64,000 nt of DNA from Blautia sp. Marseille-P3201T (GCF_900120295.1 NZ_LT635468.1:1-64000); one strand, 5' to 3'. Positions 45,480 through 54,452 are shown, counted from the stretch's first letter. A program made the numbers and translations. Notes: a model not told the origin generated them from the letters alone.

Positions 45480-45511
45480 ACTCCAGTACAGCGCCTTTGC
45501 TATACTCGAGT
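45480..45511 (-). terminator. Second terminator in the mntP leader
   Basis: ACTCGAGTATAGC / GCTGTACTGGAGT stem followed on the minus strand by TTTTTTTATTTT. It lies between the riboswitch and the mntP start, downstream of the riboswitch's own terminator. Confidence 0.8.
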
Positions 45512-45537
45512 CTTCTAAATACTTTACTTATTCAATA

Positions 45538-45659
45538 AAAAAAGACGCATGTATAGCCTGACAGTTACACATGAGTCTTGCAATTTAAAGCAAGCCAGAC
45601 CATAAAGTCAGTATGTTGACTTGCTGCGTTTTCTTACGCCTGCTACTCCCTCAAGGAAA
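45538..45659 (-). promoter_or_regulatory. yybP-ykoY manganese riboswitch with terminator
   Basis: On the minus strand the aptamer starts CCTTGAGGGAGTAGCAGGCG, continues with GCAAGTCAACATAC and ends near TTGCAAGACTC, which is the arrangement of the yybP-ykoY (Mn2+) class. The expression platform is a hairpin AGACTCATGTGTA / TACATGCGTCT (45543-45578) followed by a T-run. Mn2+ binding should prevent termination and switch on mntP. Confidence 0.88.
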
Positions 45660-45670
45660 TCACTTTTCAT

Positions 45671-45699
45671 ATTATAAGCTTTTTCCTTAGGAGAAGCAA
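45671..45699 (-). promoter_or_regulatory. Promoter of the Mn riboswitch/mntP transcript
   Basis: On the minus strand TTGCTT (45699-45694), 17 bases, TATAAT (45676-45671), about ten bases before the aptamer. Confidence 0.75.
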
Positions 45700-45725
45700 G
45701 GCTTTTTTCATTTTACAAAAAAGTT

Positions 45726-46484
45726 CTACAATACCGATTTCACCAGCATCTTTGTATACTCGTCTTTTGGATACATAATTACTTCATCCGGCGTTCCCTC
45801 TTCTACAATTTTGCCGTCTTTCATAACCAATACACGGTCGCAAAACATCTGCACCAATGCCAGATTATGACAGATAAAAAGATACGCAAGATTTCGTTCC
45901 TTTTTCAGCTCCCTTAAAAGCTCTATCATCTGCTGCTGCACAGTCACATCCAAAGCGCTGGTTGCTTCATCGCAAATTACAATTTGAGGTTTTACCGCCA
46001 ATGCTCTGGCAACAGCAGCTCTCTGGCACTGACCTCCGCTCACTTCATGAGGATATCTCTCATAAAATTCCGAAGAAAGACCGCATTGTTGCAGCAAACA
46101 TAAAGCTTCCTTCTTCGCCTCTTTTTTTGAAAGCCCTTGATTTCGCAGGCTTTCTCCAATTCCGTCACCTAAGCTTCTTCTGGGATCAAAAGAGGTAACC
46201 GGTGATTGAAAAACCATCTGAATATCTTTATAATAAGTACGCAATTTTTTCCCTTTTATCTCTGTAACATCCTGTCCGTCTAAGAAAACACTGCCCTCCG
46301 TAGCATCAATAAGACGGGAAATTATCCTTGCCAATGTACTTTTTCCGCTTCCCGACTCTCCTACAATTCCCAAAGTTTCTCCCGGATAAAGCTGAAAACT
46401 CACATGGTCTACTGCTGTAAAGTCAGACTTTCCTTCTGTAACAAATGTTTTTGTTAAATTTTTTATTTCTAAAACCGGTTTCAT
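45726..46484 (-). CDS. Nickel/peptide ABC transporter ATP-binding protein (NikE/DppF type)
   Basis: 252 residues. Walker A IVGESGSGKSTLARII, Q-loop MVFQSPVTSFDPRRSLGDGI (the FDPR feature of DppF/NikE/OppF), ABC signature HEVSGGQCQRAAVARAL, Walker B IVICDEATSALDV, and the switch His in FICHNLALV. It is the last gene of the seven-gene importer/methyltransferase operon; its ATG directly follows the upstream ATPase stop codon. Confidence 0.92.
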   Translation of the reverse strand: MKPVLEIKNLTKTFVTEGKSDFTAVDHVSFQLYPGETLGIVGESGSGKSTLARIISRLIDATEGSVFLDGQDVTEIKGKKLRTYYKDIQMVFQSPVTSFDPRRSLGDGIGESLRNQGLSKKEAKKEALCLLQQCGLSSEFYERYPHEVSGGQCQRAAVARALAVKPQIVICDEATSALDVTVQQQMIELLRELKKERNLAYLFICHNLALVQMFCDRVLVMKDGKIVEEGTPDEVIMYPKDEYTKMLVKSVL

Positions 46485-47267
46485 CTATGCCCTCCGCAAC
46501 TTTGGCACTGCTGCCAGCAATTTTTGTGTATATTCCTTCTCCGGGTTATTTAATATTTTGGCAGCTTCTCCGTATTCAACTATGTGCCCGTCTTTTAGAA
46601 CCAAAACCGTATCTGCCATTGCCGATACGACTCCGATATCATGCGTTACCAGAATAATTGCCGTTCCAAAAATCTCTCTAAGCTGAAGCATTTCCTGTAC
46701 GACCTGACGCTGCACTGCCACATCCAATGCACTGGTGGGTTCATCTGCCAAAAGTATCTGCGGCTGCATAAGCATTGCAAGGACAATCCCCACTCTCTGG
46801 TTCATTCCGCCGGATAATTCAAAAGAATAGCTATCCCAAATCCGTTCTCCGTCCTTAAAATTCAACTTTTCAAACAATTCCAGCGCCTTTTCCTTCGCCT
46901 CTGCCTTACTTATTTTTCTATGTGCACACATACTTTCATATATTTGCTCTCCAATAGTTCGAATAGGGCACAAAGAAGCGCCTGCATCCTGAAAAATCAT
47001 GCCGATTTTTTCTCCTCTGATTTGTCGCAGCTCTCCCTCCGGTAAATCAGGAATATCTTTTCCCTCAAACCAGATATCGCCCTTTGTCACCATTCCTCCG
47101 TTTCCAATAAGTCCCATCGCAGCCTTTAACAGGGTACTTTTTCCACTGCCTGACTCTCCCACAATTCCCAAGATTTCTCCTTCATGGAGGGCAAAGCTGT
47201 TATCATGTATGACCGCTTTTCCGTTAAAACAAACTTCCACGGATTGATAGCTTAATATTTCCTTCAT
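46485..47267 (-). CDS. Nickel/peptide ABC transporter ATP-binding protein (NikD/DppD type)
   Basis: 261 residues. Walker A IVGESGSGKSTLLKAAMGL, Q-loop MIFQDAGASLCPIRTIGEQI, signature FELSGGMNQRVGIVLAM, Walker B ILLADEPTSALDV and VTHDIGVVSAMADTVLVL. I chose the ATG at 47267 with AAGGAG upstream. It pairs with the NikE-type ATPase to power the importer. Confidence 0.92.
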   Translation of the reverse strand: MKEILSYQSVEVCFNGKAVIHDNSFALHEGEILGIVGESGSGKSTLLKAAMGLIGNGGMVTKGDIWFEGKDIPDLPEGELRQIRGEKIGMIFQDAGASLCPIRTIGEQIYESMCAHRKISKAEAKEKALELFEKLNFKDGERIWDSYSFELSGGMNQRVGIVLAMLMQPQILLADEPTSALDVAVQRQVVQEMLQLREIFGTAIILVTHDIGVVSAMADTVLVLKDGHIVEYGEAAKILNNPEKEYTQKLLAAVPKLRRA

Positions 47268-47295
47268 AGTGCTTCTCCTTCCGACAGAAACCATT

Positions 47296-48876
47296 CTATT
47301 CTGCCGGTGCTAAATCTACCGTAATTTCATAAAAATCACATGGATGAGCGGTAAGTCCTGTTACATTTGCCTTGCTAATCATGCTCATCTTTAAGTGAGA
47401 ACAAAATACAAAAGCATTATCATCCAAAATTGTCTGCTGCATCTCTACTGCCAGCTCTCCTCTGCGTTCTGTGTCAACGGTTTTTGCCATTTCTGCCTCT
47501 AACTGTTCTAATTTGTCACTGTGGTAATGACCATTGTTTACTTCTGATCTGTCCAGACAATGTGTCGTAAAGAAATATTCCGGATCTCCGGTAGGCGCTG
47601 TTACCATAGCGCTGGCATATACGTCCCATGCAGAAGAGTCTGCTCGAATACTGTTATGGTCTGCTGTGCTGTTAATTACAACGTCCATACCAATCTCCTT
47701 TAACGTAGCCTGCACGGCTTCTGCCAGCAATGGAAGCTCCTGACGGCTTGGATAAGTAAGCCAACGGATTTTCAAATCTTGTCCGTCTTTTTCACGAATT
47801 CCGTCTCCGTCTAAATCCACCCATCCGGCTTCCTCCAGCACCTTCTTTGCCTCCTCGGGATTATAACTTTCTGTTGTAACCGCATCTCCGCCAAAAGAGA
47901 AGTTTTCCGGATAAGTTCCCACTGCCGGATAACCGTTTCCGTCTAATAAGGTATTTACAAAGCCTTCTTTATCAATTCCCATAGCAATCGCTTTACGCAC
48001 TGCTGCATCTTGGATAATCGGACTTTCAAAATTCATGTGAGCAAAAAATGCACGACTTGTGGCACAGCTTGAGAAAGTATATTCATCATTTTCAAACAAT
48101 GGATAGCTTGCGTAAGGCATACCGTAGGCAGCATCTATTTCACCGGACTGCAATGCCATGGTAAGGGTATCTCCGTCTGAAATAGTACGAACGGTAATCT
48201 CATCATATCCCGGTTCTCCGTTCCAATATTCCTCATTCTTTACCAATTTAAGTTCTTCTCCCGATACCAGAGACTCTGCTTTATACGGTCCTGTACCCGC
48301 TACAATTCCGTCCGCTGTCACTCCTGCCGCAACGTCTACGATACAACCGTATGGATCGCTGAGATAGTTTAATAATGTTGGTTTTGGCTCTGTTGTCTTA
48401 ATCGTAACAGTTTGTCCCTCTGCCGTAATCGTATCAATCATTAAATCGCCTTTTGCACGCTCATGTACTTTGACTAAATCCTCCAGACACTCTTTTACAG
48501 CCTGACCATCCACAGCTCTTCCGCTGGTAAATTTCACATTATCCTGCAATGTGATTTTCCAAGTCAGTTCATCTACATTCTCATAGCTTTTTGCCAGCCA
48601 AGGCTGGATTTCCATGTTGTCTGAATATTTAAAAAGTGTCTCTCCGATACCATATCGAATACAAGCCCATCCGGAATAGGTATTATGTGGGTTCACGTCA
48701 GGTTCTTCATTTTCAGGATTAAAGGTGGTATCTCCGAATACAAACGTCTTTTTTCCTGTTTCCGCTGTTTTTTCCGTATCTGCTTTCTTGGTATCTCCGG
48801 AAGAACAGCCTGCCAAAAGCCCTGTTCCCATGCACACTGCCAAAAACAATGCGGATATTTTTTTCATTTTTCTCAT
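47296..48876 (-). CDS. Family 5 substrate-binding lipoprotein of NikA/DppA/OppA-type importer
   Basis: 526 residues. A lipoprotein signal with lipobox LLAGC (Cys near residue 24) is followed by a Ser/Lys/Glu linker and the SBP_bac_5 fold: LFKYSDNMEIQPWLAKSYE, WKITLQDNVKFTSGR, GTGPYKAESL, AVRKAIAMGIDKEGFVNTLL. The pattern is nearest to nickel/opine-type binders in my judgement, but the ligand cannot be read from sequence. GGAG precedes the ATG. It is outer-face anchored and delivers substrate to the two permeases. Confidence 0.9.
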   Translation of the reverse strand: MRKMKKISALFLAVCMGTGLLAGCSSGDTKKADTEKTAETGKKTFVFGDTTFNPENEEPDVNPHNTYSGWACIRYGIGETLFKYSDNMEIQPWLAKSYENVDELTWKITLQDNVKFTSGRAVDGQAVKECLEDLVKVHERAKGDLMIDTITAEGQTVTIKTTEPKPTLLNYLSDPYGCIVDVAAGVTADGIVAGTGPYKAESLVSGEELKLVKNEEYWNGEPGYDEITVRTISDGDTLTMALQSGEIDAAYGMPYASYPLFENDEYTFSSCATSRAFFAHMNFESPIIQDAAVRKAIAMGIDKEGFVNTLLDGNGYPAVGTYPENFSFGGDAVTTESYNPEEAKKVLEEAGWVDLDGDGIREKDGQDLKIRWLTYPSRQELPLLAEAVQATLKEIGMDVVINSTADHNSIRADSSAWDVYASAMVTAPTGDPEYFFTTHCLDRSEVNNGHYHSDKLEQLEAEMAKTVDTERRGELAVEMQQTILDDNAFVFCSHLKMSMISKANVTGLTAHPCDFYEITVDLAPAE

Positions 48877-48905
48877 TTGTTCTTTCTCCTTTTCTAAATA
48901 TTTTC

Positions 48906-49769
48906 TTATTTTCTGCTATTACGGGGATCTAAATAATCCCTTACAGTATCTCCCAAAAGATTAAAAATAACTACAATAATAAAAATCGCAATTCCCGGTC
49001 CGATGATTACCCAAGGATAGGTTTGCAGCATGCTTCTTCCACCGCTCATCATATTCCCCAGTTCGGCAACCGGAGGCTGTGCTCCCAATCCCAAAAAGGA
49101 TAATCCTGCCAGCTCCATCAGCATTGTTCCGATATCCAGCATAGCCGTAACTAAAATCGGTCCTATACAATTCGGCAGAATATGCTTCACTATCACCTGT
49201 ATGGAATTATTTCCGGCAAGCTTTGCGGCAGCAATATAATTGACGCTCTTTTGTGCCAGCGTCTGACTTCTGGCAATTCTGGCATATTTAGGCCAACTGA
49301 TAACTGCCAATGCCAATACCGCATTATGTAACCCTCCGTTTAATAATGCTGCAATGGCAAGTGCAAAAACCAAACCCGGAAATGCCAGACATACATCGGA
49401 AATACGCATGATTACGGAGTCCCAAATACCTCCATAATAACCGCATAAGACGCCTACCGCAGTTCCAATCACCGTGATAATCACCACCAGAGAAAGCGTT
49501 GCCAAAACACTTGTCTGAAGCCCTACAAGAATACGTGAAAACATATCCCTGCCAAACCTGTCTGTTCCGGCAGGATGTGCCGCACTTGGCGGGCGCAATG
49601 ACATGGCAGTATCCTGTGCATTTGGATCATAGGGGCAAAGCTGCTGTGCAAAAATAGCAACCAAAAGCAACGCCAGCGCTAAAATCAGGAAAATAATCAA
49701 TCTGGTTTTCGTATGATTTTTCTTAATCTTCTGTTTTCGAACAGATGGCACTCTATTCTCTACGCTCAT
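48906..49769 (-). CDS. ABC transporter permease (NikC/DppC type)
   Basis: 287 residues with a cytoplasmic basic N-terminus, six TM segments, the NikC/DppC marker HPAGTDRFGRDMFSRILVGLQTS in pieces near residue 65 and the EAA loop YIAAAKLAGNNSIQVIVKHILPN near 185, ending LLGDTVRDYLDPR. Its start overlaps the NikB-type permease stop (ATGA). Confidence 0.92.
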   Translation of the reverse strand: MSVENRVPSVRKQKIKKNHTKTRLIIFLILALALLLVAIFAQQLCPYDPNAQDTAMSLRPPSAAHPAGTDRFGRDMFSRILVGLQTSVLATLSLVVIITVIGTAVGVLCGYYGGIWDSVIMRISDVCLAFPGLVFALAIAALLNGGLHNAVLALAVISWPKYARIARSQTLAQKSVNYIAAAKLAGNNSIQVIVKHILPNCIGPILVTAMLDIGTMLMELAGLSFLGLGAQPPVAELGNMMSGGRSMLQTYPWVIIGPGIAIFIIVVIFNLLGDTVRDYLDPRNSRK

Positions 49770-50710
49770 GCTTTTTCACCTCCTAATCGAATTCTTGGAT
49801 CCAGAACACGGTAGGAAAGGTCTGTGATTAAATTCACACATACATAAATAATTGCCATCCACATAACATACGCCTGTATCATGGGATAATCCCTCATATT
49901 GATAGCATCTACCGCCAATTTACCTACTCCGTCCCACAGGAAAATGGACTCCACAATAGCTGTACCGCCCAGCAAGCTTCCGATAGAAAGAGTCAGTAAA
50001 GTAAGAATTGTCACTAAGCAGGCTCTTAAAACACTTTTCCACAAGGTAACCGAGAAGCGCACGCCCCTTGCTTTTGCGCCAATTACATAATCCTTGCTCA
50101 GTTCATCTAAAACCGCAGCCCTCACCTGTCGAAGGTACTTCGCAGACATGGCAATAGCAAGTGTAAAGCTGGGCAGCGCAACACTTTTTATGCTTACTTC
50201 CGTAGCGATAACCGGAAAAACCTTCATACGGATTGCAAAAAAATACATAAGCAGCAACGCCACAAAAAAGTTCGGCATACTGTTGCCTATGAAACTGCAA
50301 ACACGAATAAGGTAATCTGTAAAACGATTTTGCTTTACAGCAGCCAATACTCCCAAAGGAACAGAAATAATTATAGTAAGCAAAATGGAAACCACTGTAA
50401 GCAGTAAGGTTGCCGGAAGCTTAGAAATAAAGGTTGGGAAAACTTCTTTCCCTGATATGTAGCTGGTTCCCATATCTCCCTTCAATAAATTTCCAAGCCA
50501 TACAAAATACTGTGTTAAAAATGGTTTATCCAAGCCTAATTCCGCCCTTGCCTTATCCATTACTTCTTCTGAAACCACCATACCTGTATTTTCCATCTTT
50601 TGCATTACTGCGTCACTTCCTGCAAGACGCATCATCCCAAAGGATAAGAAAGTGATTACCAGCAAAATAGGAATTAGCTGTAACAGTCGTTTGACTACAT
50701 ATTTTTTCAT
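49766..50710 (-). CDS. ABC transporter permease (NikB/DppB type)
   Basis: 314 residues, six TM segments. N-terminus KKYVVKRLLQLIPILLVITF, then FLTQYFVWLGNLLKGDMGTS (family marker), and the EAA loop YVIGAKARGVRFSVTLWKSVL, ending LSYRVLDPRIRLG. I chose the ATG at 50710 (AAAGGAG upstream). It follows the deacylase-methyltransferase fusion by one base after that gene's stop. Confidence 0.92.
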   Translation of the reverse strand: MKKYVVKRLLQLIPILLVITFLSFGMMRLAGSDAVMQKMENTGMVVSEEVMDKARAELGLDKPFLTQYFVWLGNLLKGDMGTSYISGKEVFPTFISKLPATLLLTVVSILLTIIISVPLGVLAAVKQNRFTDYLIRVCSFIGNSMPNFFVALLLMYFFAIRMKVFPVIATEVSIKSVALPSFTLAIAMSAKYLRQVRAAVLDELSKDYVIGAKARGVRFSVTLWKSVLRACLVTILTLLTLSIGSLLGGTAIVESIFLWDGVGKLAVDAINMRDYPMIQAYVMWMAIIYVCVNLITDLSYRVLDPRIRLGGEKA

Positions 50711-50711
50711 T

Positions 50712-52406
50712 CTACTCTCCTTTCCGCACATAAATCATAAAAAGAGGATCCGGATTGTAAAATTCATCTTTCTCTATATAAATTCTCTGGCTCACATGAA
50801 AATCAATCTTCAATTCTGCCGCCCCCAGTTTGCCAAGAGTTCCTACATCCCATGCAGGACGCTGATAAGAACTGATGGGAAGCTGTCTCTTAATTTCCTC
50901 ACACTCCTGCAAAAGTTCAAATCCCAACTGGTTATGCGCATGATTTTGAGGTAACTGAGAAGTATCAGAGCAATCACTTATTCCATAATTGGCATCAAAA
51001 TTCAAAAGACAGCCGCCTTTTTTCAAAACTCGCAGCCATTCACTGTATGCCCTTTCTGCATCCGGCAATGTCCATGTAAGGTTTCTGGAAATGACCATGT
51101 CAAAAGCTTCATCTGCAAATTCTAAATTTTCTGCATCCATAACCTGAAATGTGCAATCTGCCTTTTCCTCTTCTGCCAATTCCTTTGCTCTTGTTATCAT
51201 ATCCGCTGTCAAATCCACACCGATAACCTCGTGTCCCTGCTGCGCCATTAAAATAGTAAAAAATCCTGAACCACAGCCTACATCAAGAATTTTCAATTTT
51301 TTCTCTGGAACATATTGCAAAATTTCCTTCAGCCATCTTTGGGCTATATCATCGTGCAATTCTGCACGCCTTTGTTCCTGAAAACTGTCGCTTCTCTTTG
51401 TCCAATATTCTGTAATTTTCTGCTTTCTGTCATCAGACTCTTTGGAGATTTTTCCATAAGCAATCATAGGACCGCCTTCTTTTACCTGTAAGCTTCCTGT
51501 CTGATACAGAATAACTCCGTCATATTCTGCCCTGCTGACTTCCAGAACTCTGCCTTCATAATCCTTGACTACACCAAGCACTTCTCCCTGCCGTATCATT
51601 TCTCCCGGCTTTTTATAGGGATACCACATTCCCATTTTTGTGGCTGCCTGATAGCTGACATCTGTCACTTCAAGAGGGTAATAATTTCTATAATCCTTCT
51701 GTCCCAAATATACCCCCAGACAGCACAGAATATTTCTGACATCTCTTCTGGTAGAATGGGCTTCTTCCTTTGTCCATCCTCCCATCTGTCCTCTCTCAAT
51801 TAAAACAGACGGTATACCCAGACAAGCGGCATAATTATAACATCCTCCCATTGCTACGCCAGAGCGTACCATGTATGGCACATCTGCCTGCTCTGCCATT
51901 TTCCTTGAAATTTCTACTACATCCGGTTCTGCTATACCTGCATAATAAATGTATGGCGTTAATTGTTCATAGCTGTCCCCGCTATGTAAATCAATATAAA
52001 AGTCCGCACAAGGAAACAGTTCTTTTTCTATGGCATACGCTAATCGTTCCATTTGGCTTCCTGTTTCTTTCCCCGGAAATACTCTGTTTAAGTTCACGCC
52101 ATCTTCAAATCCTTCACTGCCGCTGCGCATTTCAAATGCCTGTCGATTGACTACCTTTATAATTACAACCGTACCGACGATTTTCTCAATTTTCAAATGC
52201 TCTGCCAGTTCTATGGAAGATTGTATTCCCACATATTCCGCTCCATGAATACCGGCTGTAATCAGCACGGTCTTTCCTGACTTTTCACCGTTTAAAACGG
52301 TTATCGGCAGTTCAAATTCGCCATTTCCGATTAAAATATAACCACTTTTCTTTTCGCCCGTCTCTACCTGAAAATCCCCGAGGCAAAACGTTTTGTTTCT
52401 CTCCAT
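50712..52406 (-). CDS. Fusion: AstE/AspA-type metallo-deacylase + class I methyltransferase
   Basis: 564 residues. Residues 1-~225 are an M14-like zinc deacylase: ITAGIHGAEYVGIQSS (zinc His, Glu), GVNLNRVFPGK, FYIDLHSGDSYEQ (zinc His) and SVLIERGQMGG (catalytic Glu). Residues ~225-300 form the barrel domain of the AstE-like branch (KKPGEMIRQGEVLGVV). After a linker, residues ~325-564 are a Methyltransf_11 domain: YWTKRSDSFQEQ, LDVGCGSGFFTILMA, VMDAENLEFADEAFDMVISR. This fusion is unusual. It would hydrolyse an acyl-amino-acid-like amide and methylate a product or related molecule. The 1-kb N-terminal and 0.7-kb C-terminal parts are in one uninterrupted frame. Confidence 0.88.
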   Translation of the reverse strand: MERNKTFCLGDFQVETGEKKSGYILIGNGEFELPITVLNGEKSGKTVLITAGIHGAEYVGIQSSIELAEHLKIEKIVGTVVIIKVVNRQAFEMRSGSEGFEDGVNLNRVFPGKETGSQMERLAYAIEKELFPCADFYIDLHSGDSYEQLTPYIYYAGIAEPDVVEISRKMAEQADVPYMVRSGVAMGGCYNYAACLGIPSVLIERGQMGGWTKEEAHSTRRDVRNILCCLGVYLGQKDYRNYYPLEVTDVSYQAATKMGMWYPYKKPGEMIRQGEVLGVVKDYEGRVLEVSRAEYDGVILYQTGSLQVKEGGPMIAYGKISKESDDRKQKITEYWTKRSDSFQEQRRAELHDDIAQRWLKEILQYVPEKKLKILDVGCGSGFFTILMAQQGHEVIGVDLTADMITRAKELAEEEKADCTFQVMDAENLEFADEAFDMVISRNLTWTLPDAERAYSEWLRVLKKGGCLLNFDANYGISDCSDTSQLPQNHAHNQLGFELLQECEEIKRQLPISSYQRPAWDVGTLGKLGAAELKIDFHVSQRIYIEKDEFYNPDPLFMIYVRKGE

Positions 52407-52422
52407 ATATTTGTATCTCTCC

Positions 52423-53205
52423 CTATTTTACAGCAACAATCATAAATCCCGGTGTTGACGCATAGTTAATTTTCTCCTCTGCATTCCACACACGTTCTCC
52501 TACGGTAGTATCTGCGGAAACCATTTTAAAACCACATTCTAGCAAAACAGCTAAATCCCACTGAGGACGTTTTACTTTTCCCATAGGCAGGCATCTGGAG
52601 ATATCCTCCATCATATCGCCCTCCTCATAAGCGCCATGGTCTTCTACACCTGCTTTTACCGTATTTAAGCGGTCCTGCTGATATTCCTTTTCCTTCTCTT
52701 CATCAAACAGATAAGAATACCAATTTGCATCAAAATTCAAAAGTATTCCGTTTGGTTTTAAAACTCGCTTCCATTCTTTATACGCCTCTGCCGGCTTTGG
52801 TAAATTCCATGTCAGATTTCTGGTTACGATTACATCAAACGTATTATCTTCAAAGTCCAGCTTCTGTGCATCCATACAAAGGAACTCTATACTATCCGCC
52901 AACTCCCCTGCATTATGCTTTGCTTCTTCCAACATTCCTTCGGAGCTGTCAACAGCCGTCATCTGATATCCTCTTTTTGATAAAATAATAGAATAAAAGC
53001 CCGGACCTGTTCCAATATCTAAAATTTTCATCTTACTGCAAGCTTCTCCCTTGGGAAAATAGGAAATCAGTTCATTCGCCCATATATCTTCCCAGCCATC
53101 CGCCAGATTTTTCTTAATTACATCTGTATAAGATGATGCACGCCTTGTCCAATATGCTTCAATAGATGGCTGCAATTCATTTTCATGGTATATCATTTCA
53201 TTCAT
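52423..53205 (-). CDS. Class I SAM-dependent methyltransferase, paralogue of the fused domain
   Basis: 260 residues: YWTRRASSYTDVIKKN at the N-terminus, ILDIGTGPGFYSIILSK (SAM motif I), MTAVDSSEGMLEEAK, LCMDAQKLDFEDNTFDVIVTR, NLTWNLPKPAEAYKEWKRVL and LLNFDANWY. The C-terminal methyltransferase of the downstream fusion shares YWT(K/R)R, FDVIVTRNLTWNLP-like and LLNFDAN segments, so the two are paralogues in one operon. It is the first gene of the importer operon. Substrate unknown. Confidence 0.88.
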   Translation of the reverse strand: MNEMIYHENELQPSIEAYWTRRASSYTDVIKKNLADGWEDIWANELISYFPKGEACSKMKILDIGTGPGFYSIILSKRGYQMTAVDSSEGMLEEAKHNAGELADSIEFLCMDAQKLDFEDNTFDVIVTRNLTWNLPKPAEAYKEWKRVLKPNGILLNFDANWYSYLFDEEKEKEYQQDRLNTVKAGVEDHGAYEEGDMMEDISRCLPMGKVKRPQWDLAVLLECGFKMVSADTTVGERVWNAEEKINYASTPGFMIVAVK

Positions 53206-53288
53206 ATCAATCTCTTTCCCATATTCTATATATGTAAATTCATGTATATTTTCGTCATTCAGTATACAATAAACTAAAAAACTGTATA

Positions 53289-53436
53289 AGCCCCCTAGGG
53301 GGATATTGCAAACAAGAATTCTACTTTGCAGAATTCTCCGCCTGCGGTGGGTTGCTTCAGCAACATGATACCTATCTGCCGCAGTGCACTCCTTGCGGAG
53401 CAGTTTTTATTTCATAGGACACAATTTCCTATAAAA
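53289..53436 (-). repeat. Dense multi-hairpin intergenic element
   Basis: On the minus strand, from right to left in the window: TATAGGAAATTGTGTCCTAT hairpin (about 53415-53436), CTCC-GCAA-GGAG with a GNRA-type loop (53400-53389), CTGCGG/CCGCAG (53384-53379 with 53347-53342) enclosing GTTGC-TGAA-GCAAC (53364-53351), GAATTCT/AGAATTC (53336-53316) and the palindrome CCCCCTAGGGGG (53302-53291). It lies between the metal exporter gene and the methyltransferase gene, upstream of a TATACT. It may be a leader RNA of the importer operon or a dispersed repeat; I favour a repeat because the sequence looks familiar from related genomes, but this is recollection. Confidence 0.6.
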
Positions 53437-53446
53437 TAAAAAAGCT

Positions 53447-53510
53447 GTTATATTAAGCAGTACCAAAATCTGAATATTGCTTAATACAACAGCTTCTTCT
53501 ATAATACAAT
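53447..53510 (-). terminator. Terminator of the metal exporter gene
   Basis: AAGCTGTTGTATTAAGCA pairs with TGCTTAATATAACAGCTT, followed by TTTTTTATTTT on the minus strand. Confidence 0.85.
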
Positions 53511-54374
53511 TCCTGTTAATTCAATGAGAATTCCCCAGAAAACACTGACTCCGTAAAGCAAAGCCGCAATCTGTAAATTTTCTTTCACATTTCTGTTGCT
53601 CTTAAACAACACCAAAATTCCCACGCCTGCCCCGGCAAGTAAGCCCGCTATCAGCTGTCCCACTCCCAGAATACCGCCTAAATACATCTGGGTAATAATC
53701 ACAGACGCAGCACAGTTTGGTATCATTCCGATAAGCGCTGCCAGAAATACTCCTATAATCGGCTGGCGACTTATCAGCCCTCCAATTCTGTCTGCTCCGA
53801 TACTTTCCACACAAAATCCAATGGCTGCGGAAACCAGAAAAATAAACAGTACAATCTGCAAAGTATGCCAAAGAGCTGATTTTAAAATACTTCCCTGTTC
53901 ACAGTGACAGTGCTCACTTTCACACAAGTCATGAATATCCTTTTCATGATGGTCGTGATGATTATGAGGACTCTTCTCATATTTTCTCCACAAAAAATCA
54001 ATACTGAAGCCGGACACAATACCAATTCCTACCTTCATGGCAAGCACCTTAAATATCACACTCAGACTGACTGCCTCTGATATAAAAATCGGAAGCATTT
54101 CATCGGATGTGGAAAGAAAAATTGCCAAAAGTGTTCCTACTGATATTACACCGCCTGCATAAAAGCCTGAGGCTGCCGCCGAAAATCCGCACTGGGGAAA
54201 AGCCCCCAGAACACCGCCCATAAAAGGTCCGAATTTCCCGGCTTTTTTAATCATACTTTTGGATTTTTCTTTTGTTTTATGTTCAAGGTACTCCATTAAG
54301 AAATACGTAAGAAACAAAAAAGGAATTAGCTTTACCGTATCCAGTAAGGCATCTACTAATACATCCACAATCAT
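53499..54374 (-). CDS. Putative heavy-metal exporter (ArsP_2-like, PF11449 type)
   Basis: 291 residues, about eight to ten TM segments with an internal repeat: FMGGVLGAFPQCGFSAAASG in the first half and LAALIGMIPNCAASVIITQM in the second. Between them is a cytoplasmic His/Cys/Asp-rich loop (HNHHDHHEKDIHD, CESEHCHCE) that should bind metal. This is the layout of the putative 10-TM heavy-metal exporters; the metal is unknown. Confidence 0.82.
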   Translation of the reverse strand: MIVDVLVDALLDTVKLIPFLFLTYFLMEYLEHKTKEKSKSMIKKAGKFGPFMGGVLGAFPQCGFSAAASGFYAGGVISVGTLLAIFLSTSDEMLPIFISEAVSLSVIFKVLAMKVGIGIVSGFSIDFLWRKYEKSPHNHHDHHEKDIHDLCESEHCHCEQGSILKSALWHTLQIVLFIFLVSAAIGFCVESIGADRIGGLISRQPIIGVFLAALIGMIPNCAASVIITQMYLGGILGVGQLIAGLLAGAGVGILVLFKSNRNVKENLQIAALLYGVSVFWGILIELTGIVL

Positions 54375-54452
54375 GGTAAAAACTCCTTATTCTAAAACTT
54401 TAACCACAGAGTTTGAATTTACCACAAATTCTGTGAAAATACAACCCTACCT

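Noticed and set aside
47296-48876. Firm assignment of the importer as a nickel transporter
   Set aside because: NikA, DppA and OppA-type binders share this fold and the ligand residues cannot be judged by eye; only the transporter class is claimed.
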